Below are positions 28,154 to 37,293 of a stretch of 64,000 nt of DNA, piece after piece. Made by a program: the position numbers and the translations under genes. A model generated the notes under the pieces. It made no database searches, was not told the origin of the DNA, and was given only the letters and a program-made list of their open reading frames with translations. The DNA comes from Rhizobium etli CFN 42 (GTDB lineage: Bacteria > Pseudomonadota > Alphaproteobacteria > Rhizobiales > Rhizobiaceae): NCBI RefSeq assembly GCF_000092045.1, contig NC_007761.1, positions 375,001-439,000 on the forward strand, in the 5' to 3' direction. Each line of letters starts with the position of its first letter. The first letter of the stretch is position 1.

Positions 28154-30436
28154 ATGCCCGATATCGATAAGAAGGACCGGCCGGTGACCTCGGTTACCGA
28201 CCAGGAGGCGCTCGAATTTCATGCCATGGGCCGCCCCGGCAAGCTGGAGATCAACCCGACCAAGCCGATGGCGACGCAGCGCGACCTGTCGCTGGCCTAT
28301 TCTCCGGGTGTCGCCGTCCCGGTCAAGGCGATCGCCGCCGATCCGCAGACGGCCTACGACTATACCGCGCGCGGCAATATGGTGGCCGTCATTTCAAACG
28401 GCACGGCGATCCTCGGCCTCGGAAATCTCGGCGCGCTCGCTTCCAAGCCGGTCATGGAAGGCAAGTCGGTGCTCTTCAAGCGCTTTGCCGACGTCGATTC
28501 CATCGATCTCGAGATCGACACCGAAAATGTCGACGAGTTCATCAACTGCGTGCGCTTCCTCGGCCCGTCCTTCGGCGGCATCAATCTTGAGGACATCAAG
28601 GCGCCCGATTGCTTTGTCATCGAAAGCCGGCTGCGCGAGCTGATGGATATTCCCGTCTTCCACGACGACCAGCATGGCACGGCGATCATCGCCGCGGCCG
28701 GCCTGATCAACGCGCTGGAGCTGACCGGCCGCGACCTGAAGACGACGAAGCTCGTCTGCAACGGTGCGGGCGCGGCGGCGATTGCCTGCGTCGAACTGGT
28801 CAAGGCGATGGGTTTTGCCCCTGAAAACATCATCCTCTGCGACACCAAGGGCGTCATCTATCAAGGCCGCACCGAGGGCATGAACCAGTGGAAATCGGCG
28901 CATGCGGCAAAGACCGAGGCGCGCACGCTGGAAGAGGCGATGAAAGGGGCCGACGTCATTTTCGGCCTGTCGCAGAAGGGCGCCTTCTCGGCCAAGATGA
29001 TCCGTTCGATGGCGGACCGGCCGATCATCTTCGCCATGGCCAATCCCGATCCCGAAATCACCCCGGAGGAGGTGGCCCGCATCCGCGACGACGCCATCAT
29101 GGCGACCGGCCGCTCGGACTATCCGAACCAGGTCAACAACGTCCTCGGCTTCCCCTATATCTTCCGCGGTGCGCTCGACGTGCGCGCCTCGACGATCAAC
29201 GACGCGATGAAGATCGCCGCCGTCAAGGCACTGGCAAACCTTGCCCGTGAGGATGTGCCCGATGATGTGGTCGCCGCCTATCAGGGCAACCGCCCGCGTT
29301 TCGGGCCGCAATATATCATTCCGGTTCCATTCGATCCGCGGCTGATCTCGGCGATCCCGGTCGCGGTCGCTGAGGCCGCGATCGAAAGCGGCGTTGCCCG
29401 CAAGGTCATCACCGATATGGCCGGTTATGCCCGCGAGCTTTCGGCCCGCCGCGATCCGATCGCCTCGACGCTTGCCAGCCTCTACGAACGTGTCCGCCGC
29501 CGTCCGAAGCGGATCGTCTTTGCCGAAGCCGAGGAAGAGCAGGTGCTGCGCGCCGCGCTGTCCTATGCCAACCAGCAGCTCGGCACCGCCCTGCTGCTCG
29601 GCCGCGAGGACCTGATCCGGGCGACGGCGGAGCGCGCCGGCATCGATCTCAACCGCCCCGGCCTCGAGATCGTCAATGCTCGCATCTCCACCCGCGTCGA
29701 GGCCTACATCGATTACCTCTATGCCAGGCTGCAGCGGCAGGGTTATCTCCACCGCGATGCCCAGCGCCTGATCCACAATGACCGCAACCATTTCGCCGCC
29801 ACCATGGTGGCGCTCGGCGACGCCGACGGCATGGTGACGGGCATCACACGCAACTATTCGACCGCACTCGAGGATGTGCGCCGCTGCATCGACGAGAAGC
29901 CCGGCCACCGTGTCATCGGCGTGTCGCTGGCGCTCTGCCGCGGCCGCACCGTCTTTGTCGCCGATACGGCAGTGCACGACATGCCGACGGCCGAGCAGCT
30001 TGCCGATATCGCCGAAGAGGCCGCCGGCCTGGCGCGGCGCATGGGTTATCCGCCGCGCGTCGCCATGCTTGCCTATTCCACCTTTGGCCATCCCTCCGGC
30101 GAACGCTCCGAGCGGGTGCGCGAAGCGGTGAAGATCCTCGATCGGCGCCGTGTCGATTTCGAATATGACGGCGAGATGGCCGCCGATGTAGCGCTGAACC
30201 GCAAGGTGATGGAGCAATATCCCTTCTGCCGGCTCTCCGGCCCCGCCAATGTCCTCGTCATGCCGGCCTTCCACTCGGCCTCGATCTCGACGAAGATGCT
30301 GCAGGAACTCGGTGGCTCCACCGTGATCGGCCCGATCCTCGTCGGCCTCGACAAGCCGGTGCAGATCACCTCGATGGGCGCCAAGGATTCCGACATCGTC
30401 AACATGGCGGCGATTGCCGCCTATGGCGGCTCATAA
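28154..30436 (+). CDS. tme: NADP-type malic enzyme with phosphotransacetylase domain
   Basis: A 760-residue fusion. Residues 1-430 form the malic enzyme (YSPGVAVPVKAI, DVDSIDLEIDTEN, the DDQHGTAI catalytic region and the dinucleotide loop NGAGAAAIACVEL). Residues about 445-755 form a phosphotransacetylase-like domain (VFAEAEEEQVLRAA, then AADVALN), usually inactive in catalysis and involved in oligomerisation or allostery. It oxidatively decarboxylates malate to pyruvate. Rhizobia carry two, Dme (NAD) and Tme (NADP); position beside mutS points to Tme by recall of Sinorhizobium. GGAGGA lies 5 bp before the ATG. Confidence 0.88.
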   Translation: MPDIDKKDRPVTSVTDQEALEFHAMGRPGKLEINPTKPMATQRDLSLAYSPGVAVPVKAIAADPQTAYDYTARGNMVAVISNGTAILGLGNLGALASKPVMEGKSVLFKRFADVDSIDLEIDTENVDEFINCVRFLGPSFGGINLEDIKAPDCFVIESRLRELMDIPVFHDDQHGTAIIAAAGLINALELTGRDLKTTKLVCNGAGAAAIACVELVKAMGFAPENIILCDTKGVIYQGRTEGMNQWKSAHAAKTEARTLEEAMKGADVIFGLSQKGAFSAKMIRSMADRPIIFAMANPDPEITPEEVARIRDDAIMATGRSDYPNQVNNVLGFPYIFRGALDVRASTINDAMKIAAVKALANLAREDVPDDVVAAYQGNRPRFGPQYIIPVPFDPRLISAIPVAVAEAAIESGVARKVITDMAGYARELSARRDPIASTLASLYERVRRRPKRIVFAEAEEEQVLRAALSYANQQLGTALLLGREDLIRATAERAGIDLNRPGLEIVNARISTRVEAYIDYLYARLQRQGYLHRDAQRLIHNDRNHFAATMVALGDADGMVTGITRNYSTALEDVRRCIDEKPGHRVIGVSLALCRGRTVFVADTAVHDMPTAEQLADIAEEAAGLARRMGYPPRVAMLAYSTFGHPSGERSERVREAVKILDRRRVDFEYDGEMAADVALNRKVMEQYPFCRLSGPANVLVMPAFHSASISTKMLQELGGSTVIGPILVGLDKPVQITSMGAKDSDIVNMAAIAAYGGS

Positions 30437-30486
30437 GGCCATCTGCTCGCATGGCGAGTATTCAGTGACCGGGGAGATCGGCGAGC

Positions 30487-30632
30487 TCATCCGGCTGCCG
30501 CCGCTTTCTCCCCGTGAAAGGGGCGACGGGGATATGGCCTGTTCGTCCAACCGACGTGTCGTGTGGCAAGTCCCCCTCGCCCCGTTTACGGGGGGCCGAA
30601 GGGGCGGGTCGAGACCCGTTGCTCGATCCAGG
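30487..30632. repeat. GC-rich intergenic palindromic repeat
   Basis: Inverted arms of 23 bp at 30510-30532 and 30571-30593 match at 20 positions. A flanking 18-bp block (30487-30504) is identical, inverted, to one at 20349-20366, and the right flank (GGGTCGAGACCC, CTCGATCCA) resembles the other end of that copy. It occupies the 255-bp space between convergent tme and olsB. It is non-coding and probably a RIME-like mosaic repeat. Confidence 0.7.
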
Positions 30633-30691
30633 CAAGGGTCAGTGTGAGAGGCAGCCGTTGGCGCCTACCAGACAGCCGTGCGACGAAGCAA

Positions 30692-31561
30692 TCAGCTCGC
30701 GAAGCGACCGGCGTCGGCGCCGTAGTAGTTCAGGTAGCGGTCGGAAATGCTGGAGATCGGTAGCACGATCAGCACGTCGGTCGTGTTGAAGGCATGGTCG
30801 ATGACCGCGCTCGAGCCGACCATAGCGCCGAGGCGCAGATAGCCCTTGATCAGCGGCGGCAGGGCCATCAGCGCCCGCTTCGGGTTGACGGCCTCGGCCG
30901 GCATCAGATCCATGTTGCGGGCGAGATGCGGCAACGCGCCGACGGCCCATTCGTCTTTCGCCAGCACATTGTGATAGAGGAAGGACAGCGCCAGGGCGTG
31001 GCTTTCGAGATAGACGCCGGGAAACGAGGCGCAGCCGAACATCGCGCTCATACCGTGCTTCAAGGCATAAGCCCAGTTGCCCTGCCAGAGAAGCTCGACG
31101 GTGCGTTTGGTGCGGTATTCCGGCAGCACGCAGGAGCGTCCGAGCTCCATGAAACGCTTGTCCGGATGCCTGGCGAGGAGGCTCTCGATTTCGAATTCGG
31201 AAGCCGAGTAGAAACCGCCATTGGCGATGGCGACATCTTGGCGCAGCAGCCTATAGGTACCGACGATCTGGTCTTCCGGATCACCCTCGAGCGAGCGGTC
31301 GAGAACGAGAAGATGGTCGCAGAAAGCGTCATAGGCATCGAAATCGCGTTCGCGCCGCATGGCTTCCGGCGGCAGCTGGGCCTTCATTTCTTCGACGAAA
31401 ACGCGGTAGCGCACTGCCTGGGCCGCATCAATCTCGCGTGCCGTGTGGGCGAGGCGGGTTTCGAGATTGCCGATCCGGCCGAGAATGGCGCCGTCTTGCT
31501 GCGCAGCCGGCCGTGCAGCCTCCGCGGTAACGTCACGATTCAGGATGTCGATGGAGGACAT
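30692..31561 (-). CDS. olsB: L-ornithine N-acyltransferase OlsB (lyso-ornithine lipid synthase)
   Basis: A 289-residue GNAT-like acyltransferase. Key regions are AQAVRYRVFVEEMKAQLP (about 43-60), VGTYRLLRQDVA (about 97-108), FMELGRSCVLPEYRTKRTVELLW (about 135-157) and AMFGCASFPGV (about 173-183), the pattern of OlsB/autoinducer-synthase-like enzymes. OlsB joins a 3-hydroxyacyl chain from acyl-ACP to ornithine, the first step of phosphate-free ornithine lipids; OlsA finishes them. The position next to tme matches Sinorhizobium olsB by recall. A candidate Pho box lies 48 bp upstream. Confidence 0.87.
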   Translation of the reverse strand: MSSIDILNRDVTAEAARPAAQQDGAILGRIGNLETRLAHTAREIDAAQAVRYRVFVEEMKAQLPPEAMRRERDFDAYDAFCDHLLVLDRSLEGDPEDQIVGTYRLLRQDVAIANGGFYSASEFEIESLLARHPDKRFMELGRSCVLPEYRTKRTVELLWQGNWAYALKHGMSAMFGCASFPGVYLESHALALSFLYHNVLAKDEWAVGALPHLARNMDLMPAEAVNPKRALMALPPLIKGYLRLGAMVGSSAVIDHAFNTTDVLIVLPISSISDRYLNYYGADAGRFAS

Positions 31562-31608
31562 GGCGATTCTCCCGTTGCCGGCTTATCGACGCCATAAAAC
31601 ACTTCTGT

Positions 31609-31626
31609 GCGACAGGAAAGTGACAT
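31609..31626 (-). promoter_or_regulatory. candidate PhoB (Pho) box before olsB
   Basis: On the minus strand ATGTCAC-TTTC-CTGTCGC has the 7-4-7 layout and 11-bp period of the Pho box (CTGTCAT-N4-CTGTCAT), with 10 of 14 half-site bases matching strictly. It lies 48-65 bp upstream of the olsB ATG. Ornithine lipids are induced by phosphate starvation through PhoB in Sinorhizobium, which makes the site plausible; the match alone is modest. Confidence 0.5.
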
Positions 31627-31671
31627 ATTGAATTTCCCGGCGCAAGCGGTCTGCGCAGTCAATTCAGCGAC

Positions 31672-33954
31672 CTACCGCGCCTCTGCCCGGCGGGCGGAGA
31701 GGGCCGCGACCGCCTGAACTTCCGTCAGCAGCCGCACCGGATCGACCGGCTTTACCATGACGCGGTTGGCGCCATTGAGCAAGACCTGGCGGCGCGACTC
31801 GTCGCTCTTGTCGGCGGTGAGCACGATCACCGGCACCGGGGCAAGATCGAGCCGCCTTTCATGGCCGCGCAGCCGCCCCAGCATGTCGATGCCGTTGCCG
31901 CCGGGCATCGATAGATCGCTGATGATGATGTCGGGCCGGGCGTTCGCCTGGCCGAGGGCGCAATCGAGGAGCGTCTCGAAATCCTCGACATGGTGCACCT
32001 TGTGTCCGCCCTTTTCGAGCATGACGCGCACCAGCATCGCATTGATCGGATCGTCCTCTCCGAGCAGGATGCGCAGGCCGTGTGCGGCAACCACGGTCTC
32101 GGCCATCGGCAGGCCGAAACCGGGCTGGTTGTCGTTCAGCGCGTCGCGCTTCTCCATGCCGCGCATGCGCCCGCGCAGCACATCGATCAGCGACTGTTCG
32201 CGTAGCGGCCGGATGAGCCAGGCGTCGAACAGGTCGAGCGGATGGGCGCTGCGCTCTTCCGGGTTGACGAGCAGGACCTTGCGCAGGCCAAGGGCAGCGA
32301 TTTCGGCGCGATCGGCAAGATGCGCTGAAAATTCCGCGGACATGCGATGATCGACGATGATATCGGTCGGCCGGCGGCTGCCGCTTGCCATTCCGAGCAG
32401 CCTCGCGCGCGCAGCCTCGCCGGTGTCGACGAGGTGGCAGACGCCGCCGAGCGCGGTGATCGTTTCGGCAATGGCGGAGCGGGCAGCCCCGGCTGGCGCC
32501 AGCAGCACGACGCTGTTGCCGGCAAGCAGCGTGTTTCGCCGCTCGGAGCGCTCGCTGTCGAGTTCAATGGGGAAGCGGATGGTGAAGGTGCTGCCTTTGC
32601 CCTTTTGGCTGGTGACCGTCAAGGCGCCGGCGAATTCGCGCATGATGCGGGCGGAGATGGCAAGGCCAAGCCCGGTGCCGCCGCTCTTGTCGGCAACATT
32701 TCCACCCTGCTCGAATTCGCCGAAGACGCGCGCCTGCTCCTCCGCCGTCATGCCCGGACCGGTGTCCGTGACGGTGATCAGGAGGTTGCCGGCATTGAGC
32801 GAGACGCGGATGAAGACGCCGCCGGCCTGGGTGAATTTGACGGCATTGCCGATGACGTTGAAGAGAACCTGGCGCAGCCGCGCCGCATCGAAGCTCATAT
32901 TCTCGGGCACGTCCGACGAAACGGTGGCACCGATCTCGATCCCCTTCTCATGCGCCCGGTGGGCGAGCATTTCGACGACGCTTTCGAGAAGCTTGCGCAG
33001 CGATTCCGAGCGCGGGTGCAGCTCGAAGCGGCCGACCTCGATGGTGGAGAAATCGAGTAGATCCTCGACAAGCTGCGTCAAGGCATGGCCGGACTGACGG
33101 ATGTTGGCAAGATAATTCTGCTGTTCCTGAGTCAGCCGCGTTTCCGCGAGCAGGTGCGTCATGCCGAGAATGCCGGAAAGCGGCGTGCGCACTTCGTGGC
33201 TGACGGTTGCGAGCAGTCGGGATTTCGCGGCGCTGTTATACTCGGCTTTCTGGCGGGCCGACTCCCGGCTCTGCGCGATGAGCCGCTCCTCCGTCACATC
33301 ACGGGCGACGCTCTGCAGCAGCAGGTGACCGCTGCCCGGGTCGCGGGTGACGACGTCGCGCCACAGGAAAATACGCTGGCCTTCCGGCGTCGATATCTCG
33401 ACGTCGTAGCAGTGCGGGATCGGGCCGGGGCGGAAGGCAAGCCCGATCTCTTCGCAGGTCCGCCCTTCCGGGCGCAGACGGCCCGTCAGACGGCGAAATG
33501 TGTCGTTGGCCGAGATGATGCGCCGGTCCATAGCGCGGGTGAGGGTGATGTCGCCGAGCACGTCATGCACCTCGGCGAAGAGCTTCGCGCCATCATCGCC
33601 ATTCGGAGTGGATCGATCGGCCGGCTGCTCGCTTCTCTGCCGGCGAACCATCAGCACGGCATAGCCGGCGATGACGGCAAGGCCGAGAGCGACGAGACCG
33701 CCCGAAAGGAGCAACGGCTCGCCGGCATGGGCGAGCAGCGTCAGGATCATCGCGGCCAGAAAGCCGGCACCGCTCAGCCAGTAGAACAGCAGGCGCCGCG
33801 TCGCTGCAGGCCCTGATAGGGGAGCAGCCCCCGTGCGCGCTGCAGATGCGCCGGGACGCGGAGGGGGGTCCTCCGTCCGCTCCTGATGCGGCTTGACGGC
33901 GGTTCCGCCGAAGGCGGCGGACAATCTTTCCTGCAACTGTCCCAGACTCTGCAT
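31672..33954 (-). CDS. membrane hybrid sensor histidine kinase
   Basis: A 760-residue protein. Two adjacent membrane helices lie at about 54-76 and 80-103, with almost no periplasmic loop. A PAS domain (about 125-225) is followed by HisKA with phospho-acceptor H253 (VSHEVRTPLSG) and an HATPase_c domain (NVIGNAVKFTQAGG, DTGPGMTAEEQ, GGTGLGLAIS). A degenerate receiver-like region follows (about 490-610, IIVDHRMS). The true receiver begins ILLGEDDPINAML, with the phospho-Asp in IIISDLSMPGG near residue 680. The stimulus is unknown; the layout suggests a membrane-embedded or cytoplasmic signal. It lies between lspA and olsB on the same strand. Confidence 0.92.
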   Translation of the reverse strand: MQSLGQLQERLSAAFGGTAVKPHQERTEDPPPRPGASAARTGAAPLSGPAATRRLLFYWLSGAGFLAAMILTLLAHAGEPLLLSGGLVALGLAVIAGYAVLMVRRQRSEQPADRSTPNGDDGAKLFAEVHDVLGDITLTRAMDRRIISANDTFRRLTGRLRPEGRTCEEIGLAFRPGPIPHCYDVEISTPEGQRIFLWRDVVTRDPGSGHLLLQSVARDVTEERLIAQSRESARQKAEYNSAAKSRLLATVSHEVRTPLSGILGMTHLLAETRLTQEQQNYLANIRQSGHALTQLVEDLLDFSTIEVGRFELHPRSESLRKLLESVVEMLAHRAHEKGIEIGATVSSDVPENMSFDAARLRQVLFNVIGNAVKFTQAGGVFIRVSLNAGNLLITVTDTGPGMTAEEQARVFGEFEQGGNVADKSGGTGLGLAISARIMREFAGALTVTSQKGKGSTFTIRFPIELDSERSERRNTLLAGNSVVLLAPAGAARSAIAETITALGGVCHLVDTGEAARARLLGMASGSRRPTDIIVDHRMSAEFSAHLADRAEIAALGLRKVLLVNPEERSAHPLDLFDAWLIRPLREQSLIDVLRGRMRGMEKRDALNDNQPGFGLPMAETVVAAHGLRILLGEDDPINAMLVRVMLEKGGHKVHHVEDFETLLDCALGQANARPDIIISDLSMPGGNGIDMLGRLRGHERRLDLAPVPVIVLTADKSDESRRQVLLNGANRVMVKPVDPVRLLTEVQAVAALSARRAEAR

Positions 33955-34009
33955 GGTATCTGGATAACATGAGGCTTGTTCCGAATGCCTTCAGGAATTC
34001 GATAAGATT

Positions 34010-34513
34010 TTAGCGGCCGGCCTTTTTCGGCAGCAGCAGCTCCTCGAGAATGACACAGCCGGCGCCGATGGTGATGAAACTGTCGGCGAGATTGAACACG
34101 GCAAACGACCAGCTTTCGGTGTAGAACAGGATGTAGTCGATCACATGCCCGTAGGCGAAGCGATCGACAAGATTGCCGATCGCCCCGGCAATGATCAGCG
34201 CATAGCCGAGATGGGCGAGCCAGCGGTCTTTTGCCGTGCGGTACCACAGCCAGATGACGAAGGCGACGATGACGAGCCGCATGCCGACGATGAACCAGCC
34301 GTCCATGCCCTCCAGCATCGAAAAGGCGACGCCGAGATTATAGGTGCGGTAGAGCGCCAGCATCGGAATGACGGGCACGGCTTCCTGCAGCGGCAGGTAA
34401 TGATCGACGGCGACCTTGACGACTTGGTCGATCAGAACGGCGGCGACGATGAAAAAGAGGATCGGCGCCGGGCGCGAAAACAGTGCGGGGCGTGCATGCG
34501 TCGGTTCGGTCAT
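34010..34513 (-). CDS. lspA: lipoprotein signal peptidase
   Basis: A 167-residue inner-membrane aspartyl peptidase with four helices. The catalytic Asp residues are in [15 protein letters not shown] (about 113-127) and [11 protein letters not shown] (about 140-150); the N-terminal [10 protein letters not shown] (28-37) is also typical. It removes signal peptides from prolipoproteins after Lgt and before Lnt (also in this window). The ATG at 34513 overlaps the stop of the TrmH-type gene (ATGA), which fixes the start; the frame is open further upstream only as a shadow of that gene. Confidence 0.97.
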   Translation of the reverse strand: MTEPTHARPALFSRPAPILFFIVAAVLIDQVVKVAVDHYLPLQEAVPVIPMLALYRTYNLGVAFSMLEGMDGWFIVGMRLVIVAFVIWLWYRTAKDRWLAHLGYALIIAGAIGNLVDRFAYGHVIDYILFYTESWSFAVFNLADSFITIGAGCVILEELLLPKKAGR

Positions 34514-35370
34514 TTGCCCTCGGCAAGTGAGAGGAGATGGCGGCGCGCCTCGAAAAGCATGACGGCAGTGGCGACGGCGAGGTTGAGGGAGTCGGCACGG
34601 CCCTGCTGCGGGATGCGGGCAAGCGCATCCGCTTCCCGGGCGAGCTGGTCCGGCAGGCCGGATTGTTCGTTGCCCATCAGGAGTACGGTGGGCTTCTTCC
34701 GGTAGTCGATCGTGCGATAATCGACCGCGCCGGCCAGATGGGTGGCGACGATGGAAACGCCAGCCGACTTCCGCCAGGCCAGGAACTCCTCCGGCGTCGC
34801 CCGCGCGACCGGAACGGCGAAGACCGAGCCCATGGTTGCCCGTACGGTCTCCAGCGAGAAGGGATCGGTCGTCTCGCCGATCAGAATGATGCCGGACGCG
34901 CCGGCTGCATCGGCCGTCCGGATGATGGTGCCGAGATTGCCCGGATCTCGTACCCGGTCGAGCGCCACCCACGTCTCACCCTCCTGCGGCCGAATACCCT
35001 TGAGCGGCGCCCAGCGCTGCTCGAAGATGCCGACGACCATTTGCGGGTTGTCGCGCCGGGTGATTGCGGCGATCACCTTTTCGCTGACTTCGAGCACCAG
35101 CCCTCCCGAGGCGACGGTCCTTGCCGCCATCTGCTCGACCAGCGGCTTGCCCTTGGCGGCCTTGGCATAAACCAGCGTTCGGATCGTCCAGCCGAGCTCG
35201 ATCGCATCGATGACGAGCTTCAGCCCTTCCGCGAGGAAAGTCCCGCTTTCCTCCCGCGACTTCTTGTTGGTCAGCGCCTTGATGTCCTTGATGATCGGAT
35301 TGGCGAGCGAGGTGACTTCCTTCACCTGCCCGACCCTGCGCGGCCCCTGATCGTGGAAGTCCTTGCTCAT
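34510..35370 (-). CDS. TrmH/SpoU-family RNA 2'-O-methyltransferase
   Basis: A 286-residue SPOUT methyltransferase. The N-terminal SpoU substrate-binding domain (15-100) reads [34 protein letters not shown]. The knotted domain (about 130-280) shows motif 1 [19 protein letters not shown], motif 2 [11 protein letters not shown] and motif 3 [20 protein letters not shown]. It methylates ribose in rRNA or tRNA; the exact target cannot be read. It overlaps both neighbours by ATGA: the RlmI-like gene upstream and lspA downstream. Confidence 0.93.
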   Translation of the reverse strand: MSKDFHDQGPRRVGQVKEVTSLANPIIKDIKALTNKKSREESGTFLAEGLKLVIDAIELGWTIRTLVYAKAAKGKPLVEQMAARTVASGGLVLEVSEKVIAAITRRDNPQMVVGIFEQRWAPLKGIRPQEGETWVALDRVRDPGNLGTIIRTADAAGASGIILIGETTDPFSLETVRATMGSVFAVPVARATPEEFLAWRKSAGVSIVATHLAGAVDYRTIDYRKKPTVLLMGNEQSGLPDQLAREADALARIPQQGRADSLNLAVATAVMLFEARRHLLSLAEGK

Positions 35371-36461
35371 TTCGGCACCCAGCGGGAAAAGAGGGAGGTG
35401 GAAAGCGCGCGGCCCGGCGTTTTGCCGTCGAGGCCTGCCTCGCGAATGACCAGCTCGCCGGATTCGACCGCGCCGCCGGCGCCACGCATCGTTTCGCGCA
35501 TCAGCTCGTGGATCGAATAGAAGCTGGCGCGGATCGAATAGGCCGTTAACACCAGGCCCGCCGCCTTCGGCGACAGGATTTCGCGGCAGACATCGAGCAT
35601 CAGCGGCAGATGCTCGAAAAGATGCCAGACTTCGCCATTGGGGCCGCGGCCGAATTTCGGCGGATCGGTCAGGATGATGTCGTACTGGCTGCCGCGGCGT
35701 TCCTCGCGCAGGATGAATTTCATCGCATCCTCGCAGATCCAGCGGATCGGCAGCTTCTCCATGCGTCCGAGCGCCTGGTTTTCGCGCGCCCAGCCGATTG
35801 CCTTCTTCGACGCGTCGACATGGGTGACCTCGGCGCCAGCGGCGGCGGCGACCAGCGAGGCGACACCGGTATAACCGAAGAGGTTCAGCACCTTCAGCGG
35901 CCGGCCGGCATTTTCGACCGCCTCCTTCATCCAGCTCCAGTGCACGATCTGTTCGGGAAAGACACCGACGTGACGGAACGAGGTGAAGCGGCCGAGAAAA
36001 TCGACGCCGAGCAGGTTGAGCGGCCAGGTCTCGCCGAGCGCGGCCTTCGGGAAGCGCCAGCGGCCGGTGCCTTCCTCGTCGGTATCGCCGGTGAACACGG
36101 CATCGACCTTCTCCCAGATCTGCGGCGCCAGCGACGGCCGCCACAGCGCCTGAGCTTCCGGGCGGATGATGCGGTAGGGGCCATATTGCTCCAGCTTTTG
36201 GCCGTCGCCGCTGTCGATCAGGTGGAAATCGCCGGCGCCGAGCGATTCGAGAATGACAGGCACGCGCTCCGCCGGCCGATCGCCGCTGCGTGCCATGAGC
36301 GGGCGCGAAACCGCGGCCGGCGCAGTCTCGCGAACTGTATCGCGTGTGGCCGCGGGGCGCACCACGGGCTTCAGTGATCGGCCGGCGCGATCGTCCCTGC
36401 TGCTTTCACCGGCGGGACCTGATGTCTTCTTCTGGCCCGGCCGGCGTTCTCTTTGTTTCAA
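35367..36461 (-). CDS. class I SAM-dependent rRNA methyltransferase (RlmI-like)
   Basis: A 364-residue protein. The first 65 residues are basic and of low complexity (KQRERRPGQKKTSG onward), probably disordered and RNA-binding. The catalytic domain has the SAM motif VLNLFGYTGVASLVAAAAGAEVTHVDAS (about 192-219) and the target loop TDPPKFGRG (about 264-272) typical of m5C/RlmI-group enzymes. No PUA domain is obvious. It overlaps the TrmH-type gene by ATGA, forming a small RNA-modification unit ahead of lspA. The gap of 126 bp to the Nudix gene upstream holds nothing I recognise. Confidence 0.85.
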   Translation of the reverse strand: MKQRERRPGQKKTSGPAGESSRDDRAGRSLKPVVRPAATRDTVRETAPAAVSRPLMARSGDRPAERVPVILESLGAGDFHLIDSGDGQKLEQYGPYRIIRPEAQALWRPSLAPQIWEKVDAVFTGDTDEEGTGRWRFPKAALGETWPLNLLGVDFLGRFTSFRHVGVFPEQIVHWSWMKEAVENAGRPLKVLNLFGYTGVASLVAAAAGAEVTHVDASKKAIGWARENQALGRMEKLPIRWICEDAMKFILREERRGSQYDIILTDPPKFGRGPNGEVWHLFEHLPLMLDVCREILSPKAAGLVLTAYSIRASFYSIHELMRETMRGAGGAVESGELVIREAGLDGKTPGRALSTSLFSRWVPK

Positions 36462-36587
36462 CGTGCTCTTCCGCGTCTCTGTCGGGGTGTCTTGCAGGCT
36501 ATGCAGTAGCCCAGAAGACCGTGCCGGATCAACTGCGCGCTGGCCGGCCCCGGCGAGAGGGCAGCTTCTGCGGGCACAGCCCCTATT

Positions 36588-37187
36588 TCAAGCCCTCGGA
36601 CGCGCCCCTCTCCGAAGCCAGCTTTCTGCCGCATAAAGTGCAGCGACATGCATCGACTGCATGATGACGGCGCCGGATTGCAGGTCGCTGAGGATGGCGG
36701 CAAGATCGGTAAACAGCAGCTCGACCTTCTCGCCGGGGTCGAAACGCGGTTCGCCGGCTCGGCTCAGACCGAGCGCCAGCCAGCTCGTCACCGTGTTGCT
36801 GTGGCTGGCCGCATTCGGATAGGAGGTGAGCAGCTTGACGAAGGTCGAGGCTTCATAGCCGGCCTCTTCCCGCAGTTCGCGCTGTGCCGCCGCCAACGCC
36901 GCATCGCCGCTCTTTCCGTCGCCAGTCTTGCCATCGTCTGCTTCGACACCGCCGGCGACGAGGCCGAGCACGATCTCGCCGCGGCCGTGCCGGTATTCCC
37001 GCGTCAGCAGCACCCGCCCGTCGGGCATGACTGGGATGACGTTGATCCAGTCGGGATAATCGAGCACATGGAATGGCGCGATGACGATTCCGTCGGCGGT
37101 GACGCAATCGTCGCTCCGCACCCGGATCCAGCGGTCTTCATAGGTGATGCGGCTTGCCGTCACGCTCCAGGGCTTCAGTTCGTTCAT
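36588..37187 (-). CDS. Nudix hydrolase
   Basis: A 199-residue protein. The Nudix box is present as AAQRELREEAGYE (about 106-118), but the segment between its leading Gly-Gly and RELREE is stretched by about nine residues (DDGKTGDGKSGD). DWINVIPVMPDGRVLLTREYRHG (about 46-68) is the usual first strand set of ADP-ribose pyrophosphatase-like members. It probably hydrolyses a nucleoside diphosphate-X compound. The start at 37187 follows from the normal MNELKPW N-terminus; the open frame upstream overlaps the divergent CoxG-like gene and is a shadow. Confidence 0.85.
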   Translation of the reverse strand: MNELKPWSVTASRITYEDRWIRVRSDDCVTADGIVIAPFHVLDYPDWINVIPVMPDGRVLLTREYRHGRGEIVLGLVAGGVEADDGKTGDGKSGDAALAAAQRELREEAGYEASTFVKLLTSYPNAASHSNTVTSWLALGLSRAGEPRFDPGEKVELLFTDLAAILSDLQSGAVIMQSMHVAALYAAESWLRRGARPRA

Positions 37188-37293
37188 CGGCCAATTCCTC
37201 GCTCGGGATCGTAACGCAGATAACATTCCCCTCCGCCTTGGCAAAGCGGTTTCCCGCTGGATAAGTTGAGCGAATCGAAGATGGGGCTGCCGA

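Noticed and set aside
28394..30274. A 626-codon open frame on the minus strand opposite tme
   Set aside because: It mirrors the high-GC codon pattern of the clearly real malic enzyme gene and encodes low-complexity His/Gly/Arg-rich sequence with no domain; a shadow.
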